In this document: one piece after another, positions 1 to 6,964 of the stretch | Numbering within the stretch: position 1 is the stretch's first letter | Layout of the letters: each line of letters begins with the position of its first letter | IMG/VR virus record: IMGVR_UViG_3300046535_000051 | Location: 1 to 25,667 of that record | Strand: one strand, 5' to 3' | Length of the DNA stretch: 25,667 nucleotides | Source of the DNA: a virus | The notes under the pieces: model-generated | Told to the model about the DNA's origin: nothing | Seen by the model: the letters and a program-made list of their open reading frames with translations, nothing else | The model's database searches: none | Made by a program: the position numbers and the translations under genes

Positions 1-270
1 AAGAAGCTCGGAGGCGACGCTGTAAGGGCGGCGATTCCTCTAGCAGAACTCGCACTGGCTAATAAAATGGCCAATGGGGATCAGAAGAGTATCGAATACG
101 GCTTCCAACTAACCGGTCACTTCGATCCGGCAAAGAACAAGCAGATTGACGCTCAGAAATTGTTTGGTATTCTACTAGAGATTATCGATGAAACCGTGAA
201 AGACCCGAACGAAAGAATGGCTATCGGCCAGCAGCTTTCGCTTAGGGGAAATCGGGCTATCGAAATGTAA
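1..270 (+). CDS. Probable terminase small subunit, C-terminal part (5' partial)
   Basis: The reading frame is open from base 1, so the start lies outside the window; 89 residues and the stop TAA at 268-270 are visible. The visible part is mostly helical and charged: a helix rich in Ala and Leu, then a GHFDPAKNKQIDA turn, then a second helix (LFGILLEIIDETVKDPNERMAIGQQL). That pattern, together with its place upstream of the large terminase, fits the C-terminal half of a phage small terminase, which binds the packaging site and loads the motor. This is inference: the N-terminal DNA-binding part is not visible and no diagnostic motif is present. An internal ATG at 67 exists, but the frame extends upstream without interruption, so it is unlikely to be the true start. 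It could also be an unrelated helical protein. Confidence 0.5.
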   Translation, partial: KKLGGDAVRAAIPLAELALANKMANGDQKSIEYGFQLTGHFDPAKNKQIDAQKLFGILLEIIDETVKDPNERMAIGQQLSLRGNRAIEM

Positions 271-289
271 TTTCTAATAGGAGATATCC

Positions 290-841
290 ATGAGTACTGC
301 TCTCGGTATTGGAAGTAGCGTACTTCAACTTCCTGACGACGGTGAAAACTATTCGCTTCCGCTTTTGGTCGCTGACCTTACCGCTATTGCTACCGAAGTA
401 AACGCGGAGATAGCGGCACGTAAGAAGATCAAGCACGGTGAACTTACCGGCGTCACTATTGGCTACCCTAACAGTTCCGCTAACTGGGGAGTAGGCACTC
501 TTACTCTCGACACGGACGTAAAGGTAAACTTTAACTCCGGCTTTGTAACGCCGAGCGCTCAAGACACTGCGAAACTTACAGAAGCAGGTCTGTATCAGTT
601 TGAATGGACCATCAATGGGTCCGCTATACCTCCAGACGGTATTATGGCGATGAAGACTACTGTGGGAACCGACCATATCTTTGCCGAAGGCGATATGAAG
701 CGTACTAAGACGTGGAATCCAGTGCTTAGTGCGGTTCAGTATTGTGCGGCTAACGAAATCGTTATGTTCTACACCTACAACCGCTCCGGCACCTTTAGCG
801 GAGACAGCCGAATTAAAGTAACGAAGCTGCAAGGTACGTAA
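290..841 (+). CDS. Putative C1q-like fibre or decoration protein
   Basis: A 183-residue protein with a good ribosome site (TAGGAG) ahead of its ATG. Residues 1-50 form a helical N-terminal segment. From about residue 85 onward the pattern is beta-rich: an entry strand (LTEAGLYQFEWTING), a central part, then AANEIVMFYTYNRSG and a final strand ending in KVTKLQ. This order resembles C1q/TNF-like jelly-roll heads found on phage fibres and capsid decorations, where the first strand reads roughly 'aGlYqf' and a late strand reads 'nei.mf'. The resemblance was judged by eye. There are no membrane segments. Its stop overlaps the next start (TAATG at 839-843), so the two genes are probably translationally coupled. 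Its location between the two terminase genes is unusual for a surface protein. An alternative is a minor head protein of unrelated fold. Confidence 0.45.
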   Translation: MSTALGIGSSVLQLPDDGENYSLPLLVADLTAIATEVNAEIAARKKIKHGELTGVTIGYPNSSANWGVGTLTLDTDVKVNFNSGFVTPSAQDTAKLTEAGLYQFEWTINGSAIPPDGIMAMKTTVGTDHIFAEGDMKRTKTWNPVLSAVQYCAANEIVMFYTYNRSGTFSGDSRIKVTKLQGT

Positions 842-1116
842 TGGCTCTTGATCCTAATAATCCTAGTCCGGGACCTATGGACGTAAAGCTATTCCATCTT
901 TACGACGATACCGACGCTGAAGCAACATCACATCATCATACTTTGGGGCCGGGAAATAATCAGGCCGCGGCGGGGAGTCACGTTCATAACGGAAGTGACT
1001 CCCCGCTTTTGTTTGACGGCATAGTTATAGCCGGTTCTAGAGGCGGCAATGCCGCTTTGCAAAGTGTTATCGCTCTACTAACCCAGCAAGGCGCCGTGGA
1101 TCAAACCACAGCCTAA
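841..1116 (+). CDS. Small His-motif virion protein
   Basis: A 91-residue protein coupled to the gene before it by a TAATG overlap. Residues 31-51 contain a histidine motif: HHHTLG at 31-36, then QAAAG and HVHNG at 41-51. Similar HHHTLG...QA..G.H.H stretches occur in minor tail and fibre proteins of actinobacteriophages, where they usually join domains and may bind a metal. Here the motif stands in a mini-protein of its own. The C-terminal part (residues 56-91) is a short Ala/Gly/Leu-rich helix. The histidine region of the gene is also an unusually perfect DNA hairpin (970-1006) followed by a T-run. Exact function unknown; it may be a small attachment or trimerisation piece for the preceding C1q-like protein. 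Confidence 0.6.
   Translation: MALDPNNPSPGPMDVKLFHLYDDTDAEATSHHHTLGPGNNQAAAGSHVHNGSDSPLLFDGIVIAGSRGGNAALQSVIALLTQQGAVDQTTA
970..1010 (+). terminator. Terminator-shaped hairpin inside a coding region
   Basis: Perfect 12-bp inverted repeat: GCGGGGAGTCAC at 970-981 and GTGACTCCCCGC at 995-1006, with a 13-nt loop, immediately followed by TTTT at 1007-1010. This is the shape of an intrinsic terminator, but it lies within the open frame of the His-motif protein, about 110 bp before its stop. It could attenuate transcription toward the large terminase, stabilise an mRNA 3' end, or be a chance product of the His-Gly-Ser-Asp codons. Activity is unproven. Confidence 0.45.
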
Positions 1117-1142
1117 CCTAGTACAAGTAGATAGGCACGACG

Positions 1143-1334
1143 ATGTGTTCTCAGAACAAGAGAGATTACTTCTACAGCGTTTACACTAACAAGAGAATAT
1201 GTAAATACTGTTGGAAACCTGAACCGAAAGAATGGTATGCCCCCGAGGAAACAACTCACAGTGTCAGATATGCTGGCGAATCTCGGGGAAAGTCTGACCA
1301 AAACGGCCTTTCTTCCGAACCTCTCCCGTTATGA
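1143..1334 (+). CDS. Doubtful small Cys-containing protein overlapping the terminase start
   Basis: A 63-codon frame with a weak ribosome site (GATAGG, 7 bases before ATG). It would fill the otherwise empty 1117-1236 gap. Residues 2, 20 and 23 are cysteines, with KRICKYC in the middle, resembling half of a zinc knuckle. Only the first 31 or so codons are free of overlap. The rest lies in a different frame over the beginning of the large terminase, where the protein looks like a frame shadow (Ser/Gly/Pro mixture). It may be a real small protein that overruns the next gene, or merely an untranslated leader of the terminase. I do not recognise the product. Confidence 0.3.
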   Translation: MCSQNKRDYFYSVYTNKRICKYCWKPEPKEWYAPEETTHSVRYAGESRGKSDQNGLSSEPLPL

Positions 1335-2805
1335 GCCACATAAGAAACAACTCAAATTCCATAAGTCCACTAAAAAGGGACGCCTCTATATCGGTGGAAA
1401 CCGAGCAGGAAAGACAATCGCCGATGTTACGGAATGCCTCTGGTGGCTCACAAAGACTCACCCTTATCGGACTATGCCGAAAGAACCCACTAGGGGTCGC
1501 TTGGTTTGTGTTGACTTTCCTAACGGGTTGGAAAAGATCATTCTACCCCTCTTCCAGCAGTGGCTACCAGCCAAATACCTCATCAACGGTAAATGGGACG
1601 ATTCCTATGACCGGTATCTTAAGACTCTTACTCTTAGTAATGGCTCTTTTATTGAGTTTATGTCTTATGACCAAGATTTGGATAAGTTTGCTGGAACTTC
1701 TCGACACTTTATCGCTTTTGACGAAGAACCCCCTAAGCATATTTTTAACGAGTGTCGTGCCCGTCTAATTGATACCGGCGGGTCGTGGTGGATTTCCATG
1801 ACTCCGCTGGACGGTCTTACTTGGGTTTACGAGGATATCTATAGTCCTGTGGTGGAGGACAGAACGAATACCATCTTTGATGTTATTCAGGCGGATATGC
1901 TCGATAACCCTCACATCGGTAAAGAAGAGGCTGAGGAATATCTATCAGGGCTTGATCCACAAGAAAGGTCGGCACGCGAGAAGGGGCAATTCGTCCAACT
2001 TGGTGGCCGTGTCTTTAAGAATTTTAATCCAGAAGTTCACCGAACTGGATATGACTTTAAGCTCACCCGCAACATGCGAGTTTACACATCTATTGATATT
2101 GGTTGGGCTCACCCTACTGCTTGGCTTTGGCACGCTGTTGAGCCTAATGGTCATATTACTACATTTCATGAGATGGTAGAGAGCTTTACTACTATCGAAG
2201 ATTGGGCCAAAAAGGTAAAGGAGTACGAAGATGCTTTCCTTAAGCCGCTTGGTATCACCGTTTACCTGCGGACAGGCGATCCTGCTATGCGACAGACTCG
2301 CTCTAATACAGGCACTTCCGATATACAAGAGTATGCGCGCCACGGGATATACCTCGCGGTTGAAGGCGTACCGACTGGACCGGCGTCAGTTAACATCGGT
2401 CTTATCAAGATAGAGCAATATATGAAGCCGGATACCGATCCTCGCGAAAAGGGTCGGCCTTTCTGGCAGTACACGGAAGATTGCACCACTCTGGAACACC
2501 AGATGATGCGTCTCAGGTGGGCTACATATGCATCTAAGAAGCTGGCATTTGAGAATGCCCCCAAGGGAACTATCCATAAGAAGGATGATGATGCTCCCGA
2601 CTCTCTTAGGTACTTTATGACTCTTCAGCCCGATTTGGCCTTTGATGAGAAGGGCAATGTCCGTAGCGCTAATATGCAGACAATAGACGCAGTGCTTGAT
2701 ATGCAGGTACCATTAAGAGACACAGGAACTCCGGGCTTTCCGAGAGAGTCCGTATATCAAATCTATGATTCTCCCGACGCTTGGGAGTTTGAAGGAGTCG
2801 GGTAA
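1237..2805 (+). CDS. terL: Terminase large subunit (packaging ATPase and nuclease)
   Basis: A 522-residue motor protein that pumps DNA through the portal and cuts the concatemer. ATPase domain: Walker A GGNRAGKT at residues 53-60, and Walker B HFIAFDEEP with Asp162/Glu163. RNase H-like nuclease domain: first acidic residue in SIDIG (Asp286), a second in RTGDPAM (Asp347) and a third in the DDDAPDSLRYF cluster (449-459). All three carboxylates expected of the family are present, and the length is normal. The ATG at 1237 has only a weak ribosome site (GAAAG); in-frame GTG at 1261 and ATG at 1270 are alternatives. The frame is open upstream to a TAG at 1132 but has no better start there. The stop overlaps the next start (TAATG). 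Very secure as a terminase; the exact start is less certain. Confidence 0.95.
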   Translation: MPPRKQLTVSDMLANLGESLTKTAFLPNLSRYEPHKKQLKFHKSTKKGRLYIGGNRAGKTIADVTECLWWLTKTHPYRTMPKEPTRGRLVCVDFPNGLEKIILPLFQQWLPAKYLINGKWDDSYDRYLKTLTLSNGSFIEFMSYDQDLDKFAGTSRHFIAFDEEPPKHIFNECRARLIDTGGSWWISMTPLDGLTWVYEDIYSPVVEDRTNTIFDVIQADMLDNPHIGKEEAEEYLSGLDPQERSAREKGQFVQLGGRVFKNFNPEVHRTGYDFKLTRNMRVYTSIDIGWAHPTAWLWHAVEPNGHITTFHEMVESFTTIEDWAKKVKEYEDAFLKPLGITVYLRTGDPAMRQTRSNTGTSDIQEYARHGIYLAVEGVPTGPASVNIGLIKIEQYMKPDTDPREKGRPFWQYTEDCTTLEHQMMRLRWATYASKKLAFENAPKGTIHKKDDDAPDSLRYFMTLQPDLAFDEKGNVRSANMQTIDAVLDMQVPLRDTGTPGFPRESVYQIYDSPDAWEFEGVG

Positions 2806-3200
2806 TGCTTACTGTAGACACCGCCAGCGGCGGCCCCTACACCTATGAAATTGACGCTATTCGTGATGAGCGATACCGAGCTAATGTTATGGGTGAAGAG
2901 CCTAACTTTAACTCGGTATTCCCCGGAATGATTTCGCAGGGTGCTTATGCAGTAATTCAGGATATCAATAAGCCGATCGTCCTTCCTGTGGGCGAATTCA
3001 TTGAGAATGTGGTGTTCAATGACGAAGAAACTGCCTCCGAAGAAGCTCCGGCAGAAGAAACGACTTCAGGAGATACGCAGACTTCGGAAAGCGTTTCACA
3101 GGAAGTACCCGGAACAGAGTCGGGGAATGCCACGAGTGATACGGCCCCTGTAACTGATACGCCTATCTTTAACGAGGTATCCAGTGACGCTCCCGCATAA
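2805..3200 (+). CDS. Unknown protein with acidic Thr/Ser/Glu-rich tail
   Basis: 131 residues, coupled to the large terminase by TAATG and with a clear AAGGAG ribosome site. The first 70 residues could fold (aromatic and hydrophobic residues, ending in a PIVLPVGEFIENVVF strand). The remainder is low-complexity, acidic and rich in Glu, Thr, Ser and Ala, so probably disordered. There is no membrane segment or cysteine. It sits between terminase and portal, where phages often keep small head-assembly helpers, but nothing in it shows a specific function. A structural role for the disordered tail, such as contact with a basic partner, is conceivable but unsupported. Confidence 0.7.
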   Translation: MLTVDTASGGPYTYEIDAIRDERYRANVMGEEPNFNSVFPGMISQGAYAVIQDINKPIVLPVGEFIENVVFNDEETASEEAPAEETTSGDTQTSESVSQEVPGTESGNATSDTAPVTDTPIFNEVSSDAPA

Positions 3201-3684
3201 CTACCATCCACATTCACGCTATGGACTTCTTGAAAAGCCGTGGGGCCACATGGCTTCGGACGTTATTCATAACTCTGGTGACGGTCCAGTATTTGACCTT
3301 GGAGTTGATCTTGATGACCGTCACGGCATCGCCTATATCCGGGTAACCGACGTAGAGGAAATGGCACGAGTTCTTGGTATGGCTACTAAGGATGAAGTAC
3401 AGGTTCTTAAGCGTCGTATTGAAGAACTGAATGCTGAAGTCACTAACGTACCCCGAGAGGTAGAAAAGCTTAAAGATGGACTCTCTGATCTGGTGTCTGA
3501 TTTCCTTGATCGTGTTGTGCCTCGGGGCGACAGTATTCCTAGCCTTGAAAAGCCTGAAGATGATGAGTCAGACGGTAATTCCGTTGACGACTCTTCTGGA
3601 CAAGACGGTAGCGATGCTATCGACAAAGGACCCGATGAGCTTTCAGGCCGTACAGGCGATGAGTTCGGGTTCGGCAAGCTCTGA
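3184..3684 (+). CDS. Unknown coiled-coil protein with acidic tail
   Basis: 166 residues from a GTG start at 3184; GAGG six bases upstream supports this start, giving a 17-bp overlap with the gene before. An ATG at 3250 is the alternative. Residues 1-60 are His/Gly/Asp-rich and may form a small domain. Residues 68-112 are heptad-like (EVQVLKRRIEELNAEV..VEKLKDGLSDLVSDFLDRV), a likely coiled coil. Residues 120-166 are very acidic and low-complexity. It has no recognisable enzyme motif. An oligomerising coiled coil plus an acidic tail next to the portal suggests an assembly accessory; that is inference only. Confidence 0.7.
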   Translation: MTLPHNYHPHSRYGLLEKPWGHMASDVIHNSGDGPVFDLGVDLDDRHGIAYIRVTDVEEMARVLGMATKDEVQVLKRRIEELNAEVTNVPREVEKLKDGLSDLVSDFLDRVVPRGDSIPSLEKPEDDESDGNSVDDSSGQDGSDAIDKGPDELSGRTGDEFGFGKL

Positions 3685-3799
3685 GTTTAAAGACACGTCC
3701 GATGCACAGGATGAAATAGATGCTATTATCGCCGCGAGGGGAGGATTAACACCAGATGAGCGAGACTATTACAGCGAAGAGCACGGCATCACCTTCTAA
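3635..3799 (+). CDS. Small acidic protein bridging to the portal gene
   Basis: A 54-residue frame (MSFQAVQAMSS...DYYSEEHGITF) beginning at ATG 3635, preceded by AAAGGA four bases upstream. It overlaps the end of the coiled-coil gene by 50 bp and the portal start by 44 bp. The stretch that overlaps neither neighbour encodes an acidic, plausibly helical peptide (DAQDEIDAIIAARGG) using codons similar to the surrounding genes. The same frame stays open upstream to 3476 and would then add a hydrophobic segment, but that part is most simply a shadow of the acidic gene. Start at 3659 is also possible. Function unknown; existence uncertain because of the heavy overlaps. Confidence 0.4.
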   Translation: MSFQAVQAMSSGSASSEFKDTSDAQDEIDAIIAARGGLTPDERDYYSEEHGITF

Positions 3800-5960
3800 G
3801 AAAACGACTGCCGGAGAGGTTCACGGATATATCGATAAAGACGATCCGGCTCCCGAAGCGCTGGCGGCTATGGGTCAGGCCATTCTTGATAAGAAACGTG
3901 CCGAATGGATTAAGTCGCGGTACGATAAGTGCAAGAATGACGTGGCTCCTATTAGAAACCAGTGGTATATCAACCTTGCTTTCTTTAAGGGTGACCAGTA
4001 TGTTGCTCTGCTCAAAGGTAAGTTGATCCGTGCTCCACAGGTTCCCGGTAGAGTTCGACTGGTTATTAACCGGGTTCGACCTACCGTTAGAACCGAAATC
4101 AATAAAATGACTTCTCAGAAGCCTATGGCGACGGTTAAACCTGCCTCCGCCGAGGACGAAGATATCATTGCCGCTGAAGCTGGCGAGGCTATTTGGGAGT
4201 ATATTAGCGAGGAAAAGGGTTTTGACGCCGCTTTTAAGCAGGCGGCTTTCTGGACCTCTACCTGCGGTGTTGGATACGTCAAAGTTGCATGGGATAGCGA
4301 AGCTGAAGATAAGCAGATGGATAGCACCCTTGATGGTGATTTCTGCTTCTCTGCTCCGACGCCATTCCATATCTTTGTGCCTGACCTTCTGGAACAGGAT
4401 ATTCAGCGTCAGCCTTTCGTCCTTCACGCCTATACAATGTCTGTGGAAGACGTAAAGGATCGTTTCGGGGATAAGCTCGATCCTGATATGAAGCCGACCG
4501 TAGTAGGGACCAATGAAATCTTTGAGACTCGTTATCTCAATCTTGTGGGTACTGAGTCTAATGCTAAGCCTGACTCTTCTCTCGTTATCGAGGCGTGGAT
4601 TAAGCCAGGTGCTACGAACCTGTTTCCAAACGGAGGAATGGCAATCATCGTTGATAAAACGATTGTCTATTGCTCAGAGGAAGGTATCCCTTACTCTCAT
4701 GGAAAGTTCCCGTTCGTAAAGATCGAGAACGTCCAGTCGGGTTCTTACTATTCAACCAGTACAATCGAAGACCTTATTCCTATCCAAAAGGAAATCAATA
4801 GGTCCCGTTCTCAGACTGTGGAGAATCGGAATGCTACCGCTAAAGCTGGATACTTTGTTCAAGAAGGCTCTATCGATCTCAATCGTTGGACTTCTAAGCC
4901 GGGTCAGCTTATTCCAATTAAACCGGGCTTTAAAGAGCCGGTTCCGATTCCTGTCCCGCCTATGCCACAGTATATTAGCGAAGAGCGTCAAGAGATGCTA
5001 CGCGACTGGGAGGATATGTCGGGTCAGCATCAAGTCTCCAAGGGTTCCGCTCCTAGTGGAGTTACAGCGGCTACCGCTATTAACTTCCTTCAGGAACGTG
5101 ACGATAGCTTTATGTCGTCGGTTTATGCTTCTATTGAAGCCGCGACAGAAGAGGCCGCTTCTCAGTCTCTTCAGCTTGCTGTGCAGTATTGGGACCAGCC
5201 GCGCATGATTAAGGCTACCGGAATGGACCAGTCCTTCTCGGTTCTTATGTTGAGTGGCGCTGATATCAAATCCGGTACAGATATTCGTATCGATCAAGGT
5301 ACAGCACTGCCTACCTCTCAGGCGGCAATGCGGGCGTTTGTTACTGACCTTATGAACCGAGGTATGATTCCCGCTGATAAGGGTCTGGAAATGCTTGACC
5401 TGCCTAATATGCGTTCTTACTACCAGCTTGTTAAGGTAGATGAGAATCAGGCAAAGCGCGAGAACATGAAAATGGCCAATCTTCCTGTGGAAGAAGTTCA
5501 AATGGCTATGCAACAGGCTGACGCTATGAAACAGCAGTATCTTATGACGCATGGCATGGATGAAAATACCGCACGTCAGGACCCTGTAGTTTCTCAGCTT
5601 CTCGATAAGTTCGATAGGCCGCTATTTCCACGCAACGACTTCGATAACGATGATGTTCATATCTTTATCCACCAGAACTTTATGAAGTCTCAGCGCTTTG
5701 AGAACTTGGACCAGTCTATTAAGGACCAGTTCGCTAAGCATGTTCAGGCGCATAAAGACGCACAGGCTACGGCACAGCTTACTCAGCTTATGCAGGGCGG
5801 TAGCGCCGGTGGTGGTGCTCCGGGAATGGCCCCTCCGGGTGGTGGGGGAATGCCGGGAGCCGATAGCGGTCCTCCGGCAAAGGGTCCTAACGGTGGGCCT
5901 AATGTTAGCGGTAATAACCAGTTTAGCAATGAAAGTGCTCCGGCCGGAGCACCCAGTTGA
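3756..5960 (+). CDS. Portal protein (P22-type, large)
   Basis: 734 residues, close to the length of the P22 portal. It would form the dodecameric ring at the capsid vertex through which DNA is packaged and ejected. The start at 3756 follows GGGAGGA. Typical elements: an N-terminal helical region with KCKNDVAPIRNQWYINLAFFKGDQYV (residues 58-83), the wing with paired beta strands (EAWIKPG...GGMAIIVDKTIVY), the run EDLIPIQKEINRSRSQTVENRN that fits the clip/stem helix of portals, and SGVTAATAINFLQERDDS. The last 55 residues are Gly/Pro/Ala-rich and probably disordered. Position between terminase and scaffold agrees. The final codons coincide with an 18-bp palindrome (5935-5952), and the stop lies inside a promoter-like -35 hexamer. 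Confidence 0.88.
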   Translation: MSETITAKSTASPSKKTTAGEVHGYIDKDDPAPEALAAMGQAILDKKRAEWIKSRYDKCKNDVAPIRNQWYINLAFFKGDQYVALLKGKLIRAPQVPGRVRLVINRVRPTVRTEINKMTSQKPMATVKPASAEDEDIIAAEAGEAIWEYISEEKGFDAAFKQAAFWTSTCGVGYVKVAWDSEAEDKQMDSTLDGDFCFSAPTPFHIFVPDLLEQDIQRQPFVLHAYTMSVEDVKDRFGDKLDPDMKPTVVGTNEIFETRYLNLVGTESNAKPDSSLVIEAWIKPGATNLFPNGGMAIIVDKTIVYCSEEGIPYSHGKFPFVKIENVQSGSYYSTSTIEDLIPIQKEINRSRSQTVENRNATAKAGYFVQEGSIDLNRWTSKPGQLIPIKPGFKEPVPIPVPPMPQYISEERQEMLRDWEDMSGQHQVSKGSAPSGVTAATAINFLQERDDSFMSSVYASIEAATEEAASQSLQLAVQYWDQPRMIKATGMDQSFSVLMLSGADIKSGTDIRIDQGTALPTSQAAMRAFVTDLMNRGMIPADKGLEMLDLPNMRSYYQLVKVDENQAKRENMKMANLPVEEVQMAMQQADAMKQQYLMTHGMDENTARQDPVVSQLLDKFDRPLFPRNDFDNDDVHIFIHQNFMKSQRFENLDQSIKDQFAKHVQAHKDAQATAQLTQLMQGGSAGGGAPGMAPPGGGGMPGADSGPPAKGPNGGPNVSGNNQFSNESAPAGAPS
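5935..5952. repeat. 18-bp perfect palindrome
   Basis: GTGCTCCGGCCGGAGCAC reads the same on both strands. It sits in the last codons of the portal gene, four bases before the -35-like TTGACG. It could be a dimeric regulator site or a short hairpin (7-bp stem, GGCC loop). No T-run follows, so it is not an ordinary terminator. Confidence 0.6.
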
Positions 5961-5985
5961 CGCACGATAATAGCTTTAATACACT
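5957..5985 (+). promoter_or_regulatory. Promoter candidate for scaffold and capsid genes
   Basis: TTGACG (5957-5962, five of six bases matching TTGACA), a 17-bp spacer, then TACACT (5980-5985, four of six matching TATAAT). Predicted start is near 5992, about 42 bases before the scaffold ATG at 6034. The portal stop TGA lies inside the -35. Spacing is ideal for a housekeeping-type sigma factor; use in the infected cell is not shown. Confidence 0.4.
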
Positions 5986-6033
5986 AAATAAAGAGTCAAG
6001 ACCTTCTGTGGCACAACTCGGAAATGAGAAGTA

Positions 6034-6918
6034 ATGGCAATTCGTAAACCTTTCTTTGTTCGATTCTTTGAAGGCGACGAGAATGGTGGCGGTGGAGAAG
6101 GCACCGTAGTAGAACCTACTACGGATAACACTCCCGATACTTCTCAGGACATTAGCGATAACCCGGCTTGGAATGACATTCTCTCTCCGGTTCCGCAGGA
6201 ATTTCACGGACACCTGAAAGAGCACCTTTCCAAGAAGGACAAATACACGCAAGAGGTACAGCAGACATATGCTCCTTTCAAGGAGTTTGTTGAGCTTGGA
6301 GTAGGGCGAGACGATATTGATCAGTCTCTCCAGCTGGCGCATTTGTTCCAGACTAACCCGCGGGGAGTATTCGATTTCCTGAATACCCAGTATAACTACA
6401 TTCCCTTGAACGCGGCTCCTACTCAGCAGGCTCCCGTAGGTCAGAATAGCCAAGGCCAACCGCAGAGTGAATTCGATCTCAGTAATCTGGAACAGACTCC
6501 TGAATTCGATATTAGTAAAGACCCTCGCTTTCAGCAGGTAGCACAGCAGGCACAGCTTGCTAACCAGCTTGCAGTTCAGATGCAAAATCAGCAGATTGAA
6601 CAGCAGGTTAATACCCAGCTGAATACCGAGATTACCCAGCTTCAAACTAACTATCCCCATATCCCCCATCAGGAAATCATTAAGCGAGCAATCGCTAATG
6701 CCTCTGTTAGTGGTGGCCGCGAAGATTTGGTTGCCGCCGCTAAAGAGCTTGATGGAATGGGATGGTTTAAAAAGCCGGGTACACCTGCCCCGCCCAATCT
6801 CTCTGGTGGAGGGAATAGGGCACTCCCTAGTTCTCAGGAAAACATCGGGACTATGTCTGCTAAAGATCGCACGGCACGAGTCGCTGAGATGCTGAGAATT
6901 GCTAATGAAGGCTCATAA
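6034..6918 (+). CDS. Capsid scaffolding / assembly protein
   Basis: 294 residues, directly upstream of the major capsid gene. It reads as an extended helical protein: an acidic Gly/Asp/Thr-rich N-terminus, then NPAWNDILSPVPQEFHGHLKEHLSKKDKYTQEVQQTYAPFKEFVELGV (residues about 43-90, quoted from parts), a pattern frequent in scaffolds of actinobacteriophages. A Gln-rich helical stretch (about 130-215) is followed by a basic C-terminus containing GWFKKPG and a final helix (KDRTARVAEMLRIANEGS) suited to binding the coat protein. The family guides procapsid assembly and leaves before or during packaging. No protease domain is visible, so it is probably a simple scaffold. The stop codon begins the run TAACTAAATAA, which carries stops in all three frames. 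Confidence 0.75.
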   Translation: MAIRKPFFVRFFEGDENGGGGEGTVVEPTTDNTPDTSQDISDNPAWNDILSPVPQEFHGHLKEHLSKKDKYTQEVQQTYAPFKEFVELGVGRDDIDQSLQLAHLFQTNPRGVFDFLNTQYNYIPLNAAPTQQAPVGQNSQGQPQSEFDLSNLEQTPEFDISKDPRFQQVAQQAQLANQLAVQMQNQQIEQQVNTQLNTEITQLQTNYPHIPHQEIIKRAIANASVSGGREDLVAAAKELDGMGWFKKPGTPAPPNLSGGGNRALPSSQENIGTMSAKDRTARVAEMLRIANEGS

Positions 6919-6941
6919 CTAAATAATACGAGCCTTCTTTC
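6907..6941 (+). terminator. Weak terminator or attenuator before the capsid gene
   Basis: GAAGGCTC (6907-6914) pairs with GAGCCTTC (6930-6937) across a 15-nt loop, followed by TTT and a broken T-rich tract. The left arm lies in the last scaffold codons. Short stem and long loop suggest partial termination at best. Confidence 0.3.
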
Positions 6942-6964
6942 TGACTTTTGAAAGGATAATCGTT

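Noticed and set aside
3476-3634. N-terminal extension of the 3635 frame with a hydrophobic segment, as if a nested membrane protein
   Set aside because: The hydrophobic run is what the neighbouring acidic gene gives when read out of frame, and the start has no ribosome site. Only the downstream part was kept, with low confidence.
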